From Maribacter sedimenticola (GTDB lineage Bacteria; Bacteroidota; Bacteroidia; Flavobacteriales; Flavobacteriaceae), in NCBI RefSeq assembly GCF_900188415.1, contig NZ_FZNV01000002.1, forward strand, positions 539,339-603,338: a stretch of 64,000 nt of DNA. Direction: 5' to 3'. Each line of letters opens with the position of its first letter. Position 1 is the first letter of the stretch. Shown piece by piece: positions 46,056 through 54,546 of this stretch. The notes under the pieces are model-generated. The model was not told the DNA's origin, ran no database searches, and saw only the letters and a program-made list of their open reading frames with translations. Made by a program: the position numbers and the translations under genes.

Positions 46056-46553
46056 TTATAATGATAAAGTTTTACTTTTGATCATTTCATATAATAAAAG
46101 TACAATGCCTATGGTTACGGCAACATCCGCTAGGTTAAAAATTCCTGTGCGCAAAAAAGCAAATCTTAGTTGAAAGGAATCTGTCACTGAGCCATATACT
46201 ATCCGATCAATTAAATTACCTAGACCACCCCCAATAACCAATGCAAAAGCTGTAAGGGATAAAGGTTTTAAGGAGGATTTTGTTAGAATTCTATATAAAA
46301 GAATTCCCAACACCAATAATGGTATGGCCTGAAAAAAAATGCGCTTGACCAATGGAGGAAAATCTTGACCAAAACCAAACATTGCGCCAGTATTTTCAAC
46401 ATTTGTCACTATAAAATAATCCTTTATTACAGAATTGTATGATTGTGGTACTATTTCTAACCTTGTTAAAACTTTAACCAATTGATCGCTTGCTATGGTC
46501 AGTAATACAATAGATGAAATCCAAATTTTAGAAAAGTGGGTAGCGCCTTTCAT
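46056..46553 (-). CDS. lspA: Lipoprotein signal peptidase (signal peptidase II)
   Basis: 165 residues with four membrane helices. The two catalytic aspartates are D125 (YGSVTDSFQ) and D143 (FNLADVAV), with the conserved VENTGAMFG and GGGLGNLIDR motifs. LspA removes the signal peptide of prolipoproteins after lipid attachment, in the inner membrane; the many lipobox proteins of this window depend on it. It is followed on the minus strand by the RluA-type gene. Usual partner of these genes in Flavobacteriaceae. Confidence 0.96.
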   Translation of the reverse strand: MKGATHFSKIWISSIVLLTIASDQLVKVLTRLEIVPQSYNSVIKDYFIVTNVENTGAMFGFGQDFPPLVKRIFFQAIPLLVLGILLYRILTKSSLKPLSLTAFALVIGGGLGNLIDRIVYGSVTDSFQLRFAFLRTGIFNLADVAVTIGIVLLLYEMIKSKTLSL

Positions 46554-46564
46554 TCATAAGGGTT

Positions 46565-47383
46565 CTAGTATTGCTCATCGTCATTTGGAAAATCCAATTG
46601 TTTAACATCATCCACGTAATTGGATATGGCTTTGCCCATCTCTTCATAAAGGTTCATATACCTCCTTAAGAAACGAGGATTGAACTCATGGGTCATACCC
46701 AATAGATCATGGACTACCAATACTTGTCCGTCTGCATATTTGCCCCCTCCAATACCAATTGTTGGTATGGTTAGACTTTCGGATACTTTTTTGGTAAGTT
46801 CTGCCGGAATTTTTTCAAGTACCAAACCAAAACAACCTAACTTCTCCAAAAGCTTTGCGTCTTCCATAAGCTGCTCCGCTTCTTCTTCTTCCTTGGCCCT
46901 TACGGTGTAGGTGCCAAATTTGTATATGGATTGTGGGGTTAAACCCAAATGTCCCATAACCGGTATTCCGGCGGCTAGTATACGTTTAACAGATTCCTTG
47001 ATTTCTGCACCGCCCTCTAATTTTACTGCATGGGCACCACTTTCCTTCATTATCCGTATAGCTGAACGCAATGCTTCCTTTGGGTCACTTTGATAGCTTC
47101 CAAATGGTAAATCTACCACCACAAGCGCTCTATGTACCGCCCTGATAACGGAAGATGCATGATAAATCATTTGGTCCAATGTAATAGGTAGTGTAGTCTC
47201 GTGGCCGGCCATAACGTTACTGGCAGAATCACCAACTAAAATCACATCGACCTTGGCCGCATCAACGATTTTGGCCATAGAGTAATCATAAGCGGTCAGC
47301 ATGGATATTTTTTCCCCGTGCTGTTTCATGTCCACCAATGATTTTACAGTGATTCTTTTATATTCTTTTTTTGCTGTTGACAT
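46565..47383 (-). CDS. panB: 3-methyl-2-oxobutanoate hydroxymethyltransferase
   Basis: 272 residues. PanB transfers a hydroxymethyl group from methylene-tetrahydrofolate to 2-oxoisovalerate, giving ketopantoate for pantothenate/CoA. Family motifs: [26 protein letters not shown] (Mg-binding), [18 protein letters not shown] and [20 protein letters not shown]. Length typical. It lies 11 bases upstream of lspA on the same strand. panC, panE and coaBC are not in the window, but coaE is. Confidence 0.97.
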   Translation of the reverse strand: MSTAKKEYKRITVKSLVDMKQHGEKISMLTAYDYSMAKIVDAAKVDVILVGDSASNVMAGHETTLPITLDQMIYHASSVIRAVHRALVVVDLPFGSYQSDPKEALRSAIRIMKESGAHAVKLEGGAEIKESVKRILAAGIPVMGHLGLTPQSIYKFGTYTVRAKEEEEAEQLMEDAKLLEKLGCFGLVLEKIPAELTKKVSESLTIPTIGIGGGKYADGQVLVVHDLLGMTHEFNPRFLRRYMNLYEEMGKAISNYVDDVKQLDFPNDDEQY

Positions 47384-47483
47384 AGTTAGTTTTTGATTTT
47401 TAGCACCATAAAAGTAAGGAGTTTTAACGACTAGACCGATTTTGAAAAGAAAATCAATTTATATTCTTATTTTACGCATAAAC

Positions 47484-47969
47484 ATGATTACCATGATTAA
47501 GAAATATGTCCTTTGCTTTTTAATAGGGTTGTTCTCTATAGTTCTTACTGCCCAAAACCAAGAGGAAGCGGCGGTAAAGCAAACTATTGAAGATTTTTTT
47601 AAGGCTTTTCATAAAAAAGATTCTTTGGCATTATATGAAATGGTTCATGAAACTATACGGCTACAGACCATAAAGACATCAAAAGATGGACAACCCGTTC
47701 TTTTTAATGAAGCATATGATACACTAGTAAGCTCAATCACAAAAATACCGGATACATTAAAATTTGAAGAGCGTATTTTGGATTATAACATTAAAATAGA
47801 TGGGGCAATGGCCAACGCTTGGACCAAATATGAATTTTGGTTTAATAATGAATTTCATCATTGCGGTGTTAACTCATTTCAATTGTTTAAAGAAAACAAT
47901 ACATGGAAAATTATATACTTAATAGATACAAGAAGGGTTGAAGACTGTAAAGCTTCAACCCCAAAATAA
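47484..47969 (+). CDS. Exported NTF2/SnoaL-like protein
   Basis: 161 residues from the ATG at 47484 (47493 is also possible; the TTG at 47442 is not). Signal peptide MIKKYVLCFLIGLFSIVLTAQ, cleaved before Gln, then a nuclear-transport-factor-2 fold opening EEAAVKQTIEDFFKAFHKKD and ending FQLFKENNTWKIIYLIDTRR. Many members are enzymes or binding proteins of unknown role in the periplasm; no active site can be assigned. A 9-bp inverted repeat (47935-47961) sits inside the 3' end of the gene. Confidence 0.82.
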   Translation: MITMIKKYVLCFLIGLFSIVLTAQNQEEAAVKQTIEDFFKAFHKKDSLALYEMVHETIRLQTIKTSKDGQPVLFNEAYDTLVSSITKIPDTLKFEERILDYNIKIDGAMANAWTKYEFWFNNEFHHCGVNSFQLFKENNTWKIIYLIDTRRVEDCKASTPK

Positions 47970-47985
47970 GATAAATTTGTATTAA

Positions 47986-49026
47986 TTACTTTCTCCAATC
48001 AATGGATTGTACCATATCCTCCGTTGGAAAATTTTCTGGAATCTTTTGTGTTACCTTTCCTGTAGCAGCCCATTCTGCTCCACGCTGTAGGGTAGTAATG
48101 AAGCCTACACATTCCATACTATAATCAAAATGACCCAATGTAGAATGAAAAACCCTTCCCTTGCCATAGTTTATGGCCATAAGTTGCGCTACATGTTGTC
48201 CTAATCCTTTTACGTTAGGGTCCCATGGTGGAGCGTTTTTCTCCACATCTGCAAATGCGGTGGCAAGAATTGTAGCATTTTCAAACGGACCTCTCATACG
48301 CTCGTAGAGTTCGTCTTGGGTGTGCAGCCATTTCTTAGGCAAACCTTTCATAATTGGATGTTCCGGAGCCCTTGTGGTCAATTGAAATTCATATTCGGCA
48401 CCATGGGACCCACACACACCTTCACCATTGTCCTTGATCAATTCGCCAGCTTCGTTATAGTAAACATATGGGCCTGAACTTTCATCACGCCCTCCCCAGG
48501 CACCCAAACCTATCATTTTGTTGTATTCTTCCCATTCGCCCCAGGCATTGTTAGCGGCGTGTAATACTACCAATCCACCGCCTTTGGCCATATAGTCTTC
48601 AAAGGCTTTTCTTGTATCTGCTGGCCATAGTGGTGACCTTTCGCCCAAATTGGATACGATTAAGTCGTAATCGCTAAAATTTACTGTGAAATCAGATGTA
48701 GTAATCGGTGCATCGGATATGGCGTATTCCTTATCATTTAATGGATAATCTTCAATGAACATGGTATAGGCTTCCGGTCTGGATTGGTTGTATTTAATGC
48801 CTAACCAAACGGAATCCATACGTTCTATTTCTACGGTAAAGAGTTCTGTTTGTTCCAAATAGTCCTTGATCATCATGGTAGTTTTGGGCCATACATAATG
48901 ATTGTTCTGACCATCAATGATCAATGCTTTAAGTTTAGCGGGCGGTTCTTCTTGGACTTCCTTTTTTTTCTCGCCACAAGAAATCATCAACAAACAGAAT
49001 AATGGTAATGCCATTAGTTTTTTCAT
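47986..49026 (-). CDS. ThuA domain lipoprotein
   Basis: 346 residues with a lipoprotein signal (ALPLFCLLMISC). The ThuA domain spans nearly all the rest: LKALIIDGQNNHYVWPKTT at the start, GGGLVVLHAANNAWGEWEEY (class I amidotransferase-like site), HPIMKGLP, and GRVFHSTLGHFDYSMECVGF at the end. ThuA proteins are linked to carbohydrate use, often with sugar-binding partners; catalysis is unproven. The gene is alone here, convergent with the NTF2-like gene. Confidence 0.88.
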   Translation of the reverse strand: MKKLMALPLFCLLMISCGEKKKEVQEEPPAKLKALIIDGQNNHYVWPKTTMMIKDYLEQTELFTVEIERMDSVWLGIKYNQSRPEAYTMFIEDYPLNDKEYAISDAPITTSDFTVNFSDYDLIVSNLGERSPLWPADTRKAFEDYMAKGGGLVVLHAANNAWGEWEEYNKMIGLGAWGGRDESSGPYVYYNEAGELIKDNGEGVCGSHGAEYEFQLTTRAPEHPIMKGLPKKWLHTQDELYERMRGPFENATILATAFADVEKNAPPWDPNVKGLGQHVAQLMAINYGKGRVFHSTLGHFDYSMECVGFITTLQRGAEWAATGKVTQKIPENFPTEDMVQSIDWRK

Positions 49027-49202
49027 GGTTTTGCTATTTAAGTTGGATATGCTTTAGTACATATGCATATCTTGACTTTAAATGTACATGAAGTAGTTTA
49101 GATTACAAAAACTCCTGTTTTAATATCCTTAAATGAAATAATAGGAATATGTTGTCGATTAGTAAAACAGCATATATTTTAGCGTTAAAAATAAATTAAA
49201 CA

Positions 49203-49733
49203 ATGAAGTTATTAGGAATAGGGTCAAGGATTATACATGAAACATTTGGTAAAGGTGTAATTACCAATGTATCCTCCAAGCAATACTGGGTAACCTTTAT
49301 GGAAAATGGACTGGAAACCATTGCTATAGATGAAACGTTTGATGTGGTCGAGGCCGTAGAGGCAGAGGTAGATACGGTAAGCTTTTTAGATGTGGAAACA
49401 ACATTGGTCTCCATATTGCAAAAATGGAGCGATGTTACCCAACGGGTAGCTATAGCCGATAAATGGAAAGGAGGTAATCTTGTTCTAGAGCCGGGCGATA
49501 CCTCTCTTACCAATAAAGAAATTCCTATAGATACATTTTTTCATAAGATCGTTATGGTACGTGATCGCATTAGGGTTATGGAACAGAAAATAAATTCCAG
49601 TAAAAATCTAGATGATCAGGAGAAAGTGGACCTTCAGCAATATATAACACGTATTTATGGTAGCTTAACTACGTTTAATGTGCTGTTTAAAAATAAGAGC
49701 GATCAGTTTACGGGAGCCAAGTCAGCCAATTAG
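49203..49733 (+). CDS. Conserved hypothetical with SH3/Tudor-like N-terminus
   Basis: 176 residues. The first ~50 (GIGSRIIHETFGKGVITNV, WVTFMENGLETIAID) resemble the GDxVxHxxFGxGxV small beta-barrel at the end of UvrD/PcrA helicases and some CarD-like proteins. The rest is helical and acidic, with a helical bundle region FHKIVMVRDRIRVMEQKINS. No signal peptide. Function unknown; an RNA-polymerase or nucleic-acid contact is possible but not shown. Monocistronic. Confidence 0.78.
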   Translation: MKLLGIGSRIIHETFGKGVITNVSSKQYWVTFMENGLETIAIDETFDVVEAVEAEVDTVSFLDVETTLVSILQKWSDVTQRVAIADKWKGGNLVLEPGDTSLTNKEIPIDTFFHKIVMVRDRIRVMEQKINSSKNLDDQEKVDLQQYITRIYGSLTTFNVLFKNKSDQFTGAKSAN

Positions 49734-49755
49734 AATTGTTGAAATGTTGGTTGGT

Positions 49756-50136
49756 TCAATCTTTTATTCGCCATGGAGGATTTAGTCTATTCTCTCCAGC
49801 ATGATATAAAATAATTTGGTTACCGTCCCTATCCTTTAATCGGGCTTCTCTCCATTGCCATCTTTGATCTATTGGTAATTGATCAAATTCTATGCCTTTG
49901 TTTTGCAGCTCTTGAACATATGAATCTAGATCTTTACATTCAAAATAGACGTAGACGCCATCTCCTGTCGGCAATTTTTCAACCAGATGAATGGAAAATG
50001 TAGAACCGCCTTCCGGACATTCAAAGCGGGCGTAATGGGGTAGGGACTTTACAATTGGCTTTAGCCCTAGTTTTATATAAAATTCAAAAGATTCATTTAA
50101 GTTCAGCGAAGGAACGGTAATCTGGTTCAGGTTCAT
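49756..50136 (-). CDS. VOC family (glyoxalase/bleomycin-resistance fold) protein
   Basis: 126 residues, one VOC module: LNLNESFEFYIKLGLKPIV at the start, SIHLVEKLPTGDGVYVYFECKD, and the C-terminal RDRDGNQIILYH-like strand (KDRDGNQIILYHAG). Metal-ligand positions are only partly conserved, so an enzyme or a binding protein are both possible. It lies just after OsmC on the same strand, 36 bases apart. Confidence 0.85.
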   Translation of the reverse strand: MNLNQITVPSLNLNESFEFYIKLGLKPIVKSLPHYARFECPEGGSTFSIHLVEKLPTGDGVYVYFECKDLDSYVQELQNKGIEFDQLPIDQRWQWREARLKDRDGNQIILYHAGENRLNPPWRIKD

Positions 50137-50172
50137 TGGTACACTTTTTAGACTTATGGATAATTGTATGGC

Positions 50173-50643
50173 TTAACCAACCAATGTAGTGGGTTGATGA
50201 TGTACTGTAAAATTGCATGAATTTGCAATGAAACACATACGGTTTGCCTTTTCGTGAAGTGAATTGGCCAATGCTGTTAAAGTTCCATCGGTAATGGTAA
50301 CAATAGGGTTAAGGGTTACCATAGTAAATTTACCGCTACCATCAACTGATTCTTCCATTGTTCCTTTTGCGTTGTCTACATAACTGGTGACCACAATCTT
50401 ATGTACGCTACAAAGATGTAAAAACCATAGCATATGACAGGAGGACAAGGAGGATAGAAATAGGTCTTCAGGATTATATTTGGACTTATCACCTAAAAAA
50501 GAAGGGTCTGATGAACCTTGAATGGCATCATATTTTTCTGCAACCATGATTTCATGATCTCTGCTATATGATGCATAATTTAATGTCCCTTGCCCTTGAT
50601 TGCCCGTCCATGTTACCTGTGTCTGATAATTATGATGTTTCAT
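50173..50643 (-). CDS. OsmC family peroxide-type protein
   Basis: 156 residues from the ATG at 50643; a GTG seven codons upstream was rejected. Two conserved cysteines are present (SSCHMLWFLHLC and ANSCNF), and the family SLSSCHMLW motif is clear. OsmC/Ohr proteins reduce organic hydroperoxides through these cysteines. The first half has GQGTLNYASYSRDHEI and DPSFLGDKSKYNPEDLF as usual. Paired with the VOC gene. Confidence 0.9.
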   Translation of the reverse strand: MKHHNYQTQVTWTGNQGQGTLNYASYSRDHEIMVAEKYDAIQGSSDPSFLGDKSKYNPEDLFLSSLSSCHMLWFLHLCSVHKIVVTSYVDNAKGTMEESVDGSGKFTMVTLNPIVTITDGTLTALANSLHEKANRMCFIANSCNFTVHHQPTTLVG

Positions 50644-50696
50644 TTTTAATGCTATATGTTTCACTTTAAAATTAGATGTATGAATTTAAATCATTT

Positions 50697-51857
50697 TTAT
50701 TTTAAGGTAGCAAGTTTGGTTTTAAACATTTTGGCAGCTGATGTATAGCCACCTTCTGTACCATCCACAAAATGGGCATGTTTGGTCTTCCTGTCCAAAA
50801 CATAGCAAGACATTACGGATGCATGTGTAACATGAATTCCGTAAACAATTTTTTGTGCAGCCTCTAAGTGATCTAGATAGGAAATAAATTCATTTATTTT
50901 TGATTGCTCTGCCGTAAAGATGGTGTTGATGGTTCCGTCTAACATAAAAGTGTGCGAAAGTTGACCAATTTGGGTTAAATACCGTTTTCCTTCTTTTGAA
51001 AAATTAAAATATACTTTTCCAAATAGTGTCTGTATCCAGTGTTTAAGTACGTAAATGAGACTTTTGTTGGAAATACTAATTTTCATTTCCTCTAAAATTT
51101 TACCTAACCTAAAGTCCAATTTTAAACTATTGGAACGTATGGGTTGTCTTTTGTTGAATGTACCAAAGAGTAGGTTCATCTGTGTAAGCACATCCTTATA
51201 AATTGCGCTCTGCTGATTTTCATCTGCTACATCCAATAATAGACACACCACTTTTTTTTGTAATTGAACAGGGCTGATCTGTTCCCACCTGCATTGCATT
51301 CCTTCAAGGTTTAAAAGATTTTTTTTAAAGTTGGTATCGGTTTGTGCTACAAATGTTTGTTTAATGATTGCCTCTGCTTTTTTTAAACCGTTTCCCAAAA
51401 CTATAGGAATGGTCAATTGTGGTGTTAGTTGATGTTTTAGGATTTTAATACATGTTTTTTCCGACACCAACTCTTCTGTGGATATATGGCCGACCCTTAG
51501 TAAAAGATTGGTGTTTCTTTTAATATGTAGACTATAATTTTTAAGAACAGTGATTATTTCCAACAACAGCATATCCGGAAGTAAAAAAGTAGCTCCGTCT
51601 CCACCAAAGAAATAAGGTATTTCTATATTCTTCTTTTTTTTCCTGACTGTATTTAAAACAGATATGATAGCGCCGGTTGCAGTAAGGTTTATTTGATGGT
51701 GTTTTCCCTCTTCAACCGCTTGTGTTGAATTTTCCACATCTACAACAACAACATGCCAAGAGTTTGGAATTGTTGAGAATTCAGTTTCAATACCAATAAT
51801 TTCGTTCAGTGCCCTGGTCGATTTTTTTAGTTTGGAATAAAAGTAAATATCCCTCAT
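50697..51857 (-). CDS. DUF3095 protein, nucleotidyl-cyclase-like
   Basis: 386 residues. Residues ~30-180 have the class III cyclase/GGDEF-type core: D40 in VVVVDVENSTQAVEEG and D87 in YFFGGDGATFLLP are the two metal-binding aspartates. The C-terminal ~170 residues (KTKHAHFVDGTEGGYTSAAKMFK at the end) match the DUF3095 family. Whether it makes a cyclic nucleotide is not known, nor is there an adjacent sensor. It is on the same strand as OsmC and, after a 306-base gap, the DNA repair cassette. Confidence 0.82.
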   Translation of the reverse strand: MRDIYFYSKLKKSTRALNEIIGIETEFSTIPNSWHVVVVDVENSTQAVEEGKHHQINLTATGAIISVLNTVRKKKKNIEIPYFFGGDGATFLLPDMLLLEIITVLKNYSLHIKRNTNLLLRVGHISTEELVSEKTCIKILKHQLTPQLTIPIVLGNGLKKAEAIIKQTFVAQTDTNFKKNLLNLEGMQCRWEQISPVQLQKKVVCLLLDVADENQQSAIYKDVLTQMNLLFGTFNKRQPIRSNSLKLDFRLGKILEEMKISISNKSLIYVLKHWIQTLFGKVYFNFSKEGKRYLTQIGQLSHTFMLDGTINTIFTAEQSKINEFISYLDHLEAAQKIVYGIHVTHASVMSCYVLDRKTKHAHFVDGTEGGYTSAAKMFKTKLATLK

Positions 51858-52163
51858 TAAGGTGTTTTGAACAATGAAGTTGGAGTAATATGAGCTTCTG
51901 TTGATTCAGATAGGTTAAAACTAAATAATATTTAAGTAATAGGTCTAAAAAAATGCCTGCTATCTTATAATATTTAGAGGGTTAAACTAACTCTTTTTAA
52001 AAAGATGAATTAAGGATGAATAGTATGTCCACAATGAAGACCATGATTGGTAAGAGGGATAAACGAATTTCTAAACCCTAATTTAAGCTTTCAATTATTC
52101 TTTTAACAATATGGAATAGCCCAATAATATATGAGACTTATTAATACTGAATGAACGGATAAG
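51858..52163. other. 306-base stretch without a supported gene
   Basis: AT-rich, no promoter box, tRNA or convincing hairpin recognised. A 21-codon frame at 52016 was examined and not accepted. It separates DUF3095 from the TIGR03915 gene and may hold an undetected promoter for DUF3095. Confidence 0.5.
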
Positions 52164-52940
52164 TTACACCGCCTCTTTTTTTTCTGAAAGGTATTTCCAG
52201 TAACGTTTTGGTACGTGTTGGGTATGCAATTTTGTGTTTATACGGGATTTAATATTCGTGCTTTTAAAATAATTGGTCCAAAGATTTTGATATTCGTATT
52301 CTTCATCAGTAAAAGCAGTACTCTTTTCAAGACTATTGGTGTGTATCTCAGTAAGATCTAATGATATGACTTCAACCGATTTTAGGTCATAGAACAATCC
52401 GTACTTACGTTTAACATCATAAATTATCCATTGCTGGTCTGCATAACGATTTCTAAAGTGTTTGGAAATCAATGGTAAAACATCAAAATCAGGTTCTATA
52501 TTGGCAAAATAGACACCGTCTTTTGTTAACTGAAACCTTATAAAGGCCTCCATACGATGCTTTTCACGACCCACTTTGTGTGCAATTTGATTGATTTTTA
52601 AGATACAATCATCGCTGAAATTAGTTGCGCTATTAATTTTACTTCCCATTAATTTTCTGATGTAGTGATAAAGCAGGGCTTCAATATTCCTATTTTCACT
52701 TAAAAACGTAAAATATATATTCTTAATAGCAGCATTACTTTTCTTGCGAATACCGTTCCATACTCGCTGTGCCTTTTCCACATTTGTAAAGATTATTTCT
52801 GTTTCAGCAAAAAGACCGCCTTGGTTTTGACCCTGACGTTGAATATCCGCATAAGATAGTTTTTGTTCATAGGCTATAAATACAGCCGTAAGAAAACCGT
52901 TAAAACTACCATCGTAAACAAGGGTTTTTGTAGTTTCCAT
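52164..52940 (-). CDS. TIGR03915 family putative DNA metabolism/repair protein
   Basis: 258 residues. It opens TKTLVYDGSFNGFLTAVFIAYE and has AHKVGREKHRMEAFIRFQLTKDG, DVLPLISKHFRNRYADQQWIIYDVKRKYGLFYD and a C-terminal VPKRYWKYLSEKKEA, the order of the TIGR03915/DUF4130 family. These proteins are encoded with the TIGR03916 radical SAM protein, and the two are thought to act together in DNA modification or repair; biochemistry is not established. It is on the same strand as the radical SAM gene but 208 bases downstream, without a visible second operator. Confidence 0.9.
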   Translation of the reverse strand: METTKTLVYDGSFNGFLTAVFIAYEQKLSYADIQRQGQNQGGLFAETEIIFTNVEKAQRVWNGIRKKSNAAIKNIYFTFLSENRNIEALLYHYIRKLMGSKINSATNFSDDCILKINQIAHKVGREKHRMEAFIRFQLTKDGVYFANIEPDFDVLPLISKHFRNRYADQQWIIYDVKRKYGLFYDLKSVEVISLDLTEIHTNSLEKSTAFTDEEYEYQNLWTNYFKSTNIKSRINTKLHTQHVPKRYWKYLSEKKEAV

Positions 52941-53148
52941 ATTTATGATTTAAATATTAAATAGTGTAAATAGTTGCCTTAAAATAGCTGCTCTTTTCTT
53001 AAGGTTACTTCTTATTAATACCAATTGGTAACCAAAGGCCAAAACATGGGAACGGCAATAGTCCCAAGCGTTTATCGGTCTAATATTGTCAGTAAACTTT
53101 AGTGTATAATTTTGATTCGGCATCATTTAAATAATTTTAAGTGTTACT

Positions 53149-54408
53149 TTAGTTAAATAAGGATAATTGATTGGTATATTGATTTTTGAATTTGCTTTTT
53201 GAATTTTGCAGTATCATACTTCTAATACGTGCGGCATCAAGGTCTCTGCGTTCCCAGTCCGTAGAATTGCAAATGATAAAAAATTTGGCCCTATTAAGTG
53301 CTACCCCCATTTTTTTTAAATGGTCCCAGTCTAATTTCCTAAATTTTCTACCGTTAAGTATTTTATTTACCGAGCCCATTCCAACACCTGGTATTCGCGC
53401 AAGCATATGTTTGTCCGCTTTATTGATATCTACGGGAAAGAAATTTAGATTCCTTAATGCCCACATCAATTTAGGGTCAATATCCATATCTAGATTTGGA
53501 TTGTCTGCATCCAAAATTTCATTTACGCTAAAACCATAAAATCGCAACAACCAATCTGTTTGGTATAATCTATTTTCCCGTAGCATGGGAACCTCCGTTC
53601 CAAGGGATGGTAATCTGCTATCCATAGAAATAGGAACATACCCTGAGTAATACACCCTTTTCATATTGTAATTCTTGTAAAAATGGGTTGCGGAGTACAT
53701 TATATCCTTATCGCTTTCTCCTGTGGCACCTACGATCATTTGGGTACTTTGCCCTGCAGGGGCATATTTAGCGGTATGTTTAATAATTTTTTTCTCCTCT
53801 TTGTAGCGAATGATTTCATTTTTGACCTTAAGCATCGGTTTTATGAAATCTGCATGATTTTTGTCCGGAGCCAGAAGTTTGAGACCGGATATTGTGGGGA
53901 TTTCTATATTCACCGACAAGCGGTCAGCATATAATCCGGCCTCGTACATAAGTTCATCACTTGCACCGGGTATGGATTTTAAATGTATATAACCATTGAA
54001 GTTTTCCTCTTCCCTCAGTTTTTTGGCAACGGCAATGAGGCGTTCCATGGTATGGTCCGCACTTTTAAAAATACCGGAACTTAGAAATAATCCCTCAATA
54101 TAATTTCTTCTATAGAAATTGATAGTCAGGTCTACAACCTCCTGAATTTTAAAGGCGGCCCGCTGTATATCGTTACTCTTCCTCGTTACACAGTAAGCAC
54201 AATCAAAAATACAATGGTTGGTCAGAAGTATTTTTAATAGCGATACACACCTGCCATCTTCTGTATATGAATGGCAAATTCCATTTCCTGTGTTTCCTAG
54301 GCCATTGTTCTTGTTGGTTCTATTGCTACCACTACTGGAGCAGGAAACATCATATTTGGCCGCATCTGCCAAAATATTTAGTTTTTCTTTTATTCTATTA
54401 AAGTCCAT
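53149..54408 (-). CDS. TIGR03916 radical SAM protein, putative DNA modification/repair
   Basis: 419 residues. The Fe-S cluster motif CxxxCxxC is at C66, C70 and C73 (HCIFDCAYC), after a cysteine-rich start (CSSSGSN, C23; GICHS, C45; GRC, C54). A helix-hairpin-helix DNA-binding motif (NKADKHMLARIPGVGMGSVNKIL) lies at about 330-355. Radical SAM chemistry on DNA bases is inferred. Divergent from the LexA-like gene, sharing a 138-base region with three operator-like palindromes and a minus-strand -7 box at 54428-54435. Its partner TIGR03915 is downstream. Confidence 0.92.
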   Translation of the reverse strand: MDFNRIKEKLNILADAAKYDVSCSSSGSNRTNKNNGLGNTGNGICHSYTEDGRCVSLLKILLTNHCIFDCAYCVTRKSNDIQRAAFKIQEVVDLTINFYRRNYIEGLFLSSGIFKSADHTMERLIAVAKKLREEENFNGYIHLKSIPGASDELMYEAGLYADRLSVNIEIPTISGLKLLAPDKNHADFIKPMLKVKNEIIRYKEEKKIIKHTAKYAPAGQSTQMIVGATGESDKDIMYSATHFYKNYNMKRVYYSGYVPISMDSRLPSLGTEVPMLRENRLYQTDWLLRFYGFSVNEILDADNPNLDMDIDPKLMWALRNLNFFPVDINKADKHMLARIPGVGMGSVNKILNGRKFRKLDWDHLKKMGVALNRAKFFIICNSTDWERRDLDAARIRSMILQNSKSKFKNQYTNQLSLFN

Positions 54409-54427
54409 AGCATTTTAGTAATAATTC

Positions 54428-54435
54428 CAAATTTA
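54428..54435 (-). promoter_or_regulatory. -7 box (TAAATTTG on minus strand) for the radical SAM gene
   Basis: CAAATTTA on the plus strand reads TAAATTTG on the minus strand, fitting TAnnTTTG. It lies about 20 bases before the radical SAM ATG and adjoins operator-like site 1, so a bound repressor would block it. Confidence 0.5.
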
Positions 54436-54448
54436 TGGATATATTCCT
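54436..54448. promoter_or_regulatory. Operator-like palindrome, site 1 (TGGATATATTCCT)
   Basis: GGA-N5-TCC core at 54437-54447; the right outer base differs from sites 2 and 3. It overlaps the region just upstream of the minus-strand -7 box. Confidence 0.6.
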
Positions 54449-54453
54449 AATTA

Positions 54454-54466
54454 TGGAAATAATCCA
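54454..54466. promoter_or_regulatory. Operator-like palindrome, site 2 (TGGAAATAATCCA)
   Basis: Perfect TGGA/TCCA arms around five bases. Centre 18 bases from site 1. Confidence 0.65.
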
Positions 54467-54474
54467 AATAAAAT

Positions 54475-54504
54475 TTTGGATATAATCCATATTGAGTATA
54501 TTTG
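54475..54504 (+). promoter_or_regulatory. Promoter of the LexA-like gene: TTTG-N18-TATATTTG
   Basis: TTTG at 54475-54478 and TATATTTG at 54497-54504 with an 18-base spacer that contains operator site 3. It is 43 bases before the ATG at 54547. Confidence 0.6.
54477..54489. promoter_or_regulatory. Operator-like palindrome, site 3 (TGGATATAATCCA)
   Basis: Perfect TGGA/TCCA arms. It lies between the -33 TTTG (54475-54478) and the -7 TATATTTG (54497-54504) of the LexA-like gene, the classical place for autorepression. Centre 23 bases from site 2. Confidence 0.65.
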
Positions 54505-54546
54505 AAGAAGAATGGCGGAGAACCACTTAGTTAAACAAATTTGATT

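Noticed and set aside
52016..52081. 21-codon frame MNSMSTMKTMIGKRDK and so on in the 306-base gap
   Set aside because: Too short, low-complexity Met/Lys content, no promoter or terminator; no support for translation.
53010..53148. Second operator upstream of the TIGR03915 gene
   Set aside because: This 208-base gap has no TGGA-N5-TCCA match; the gene is probably served by read-through from the radical SAM gene.
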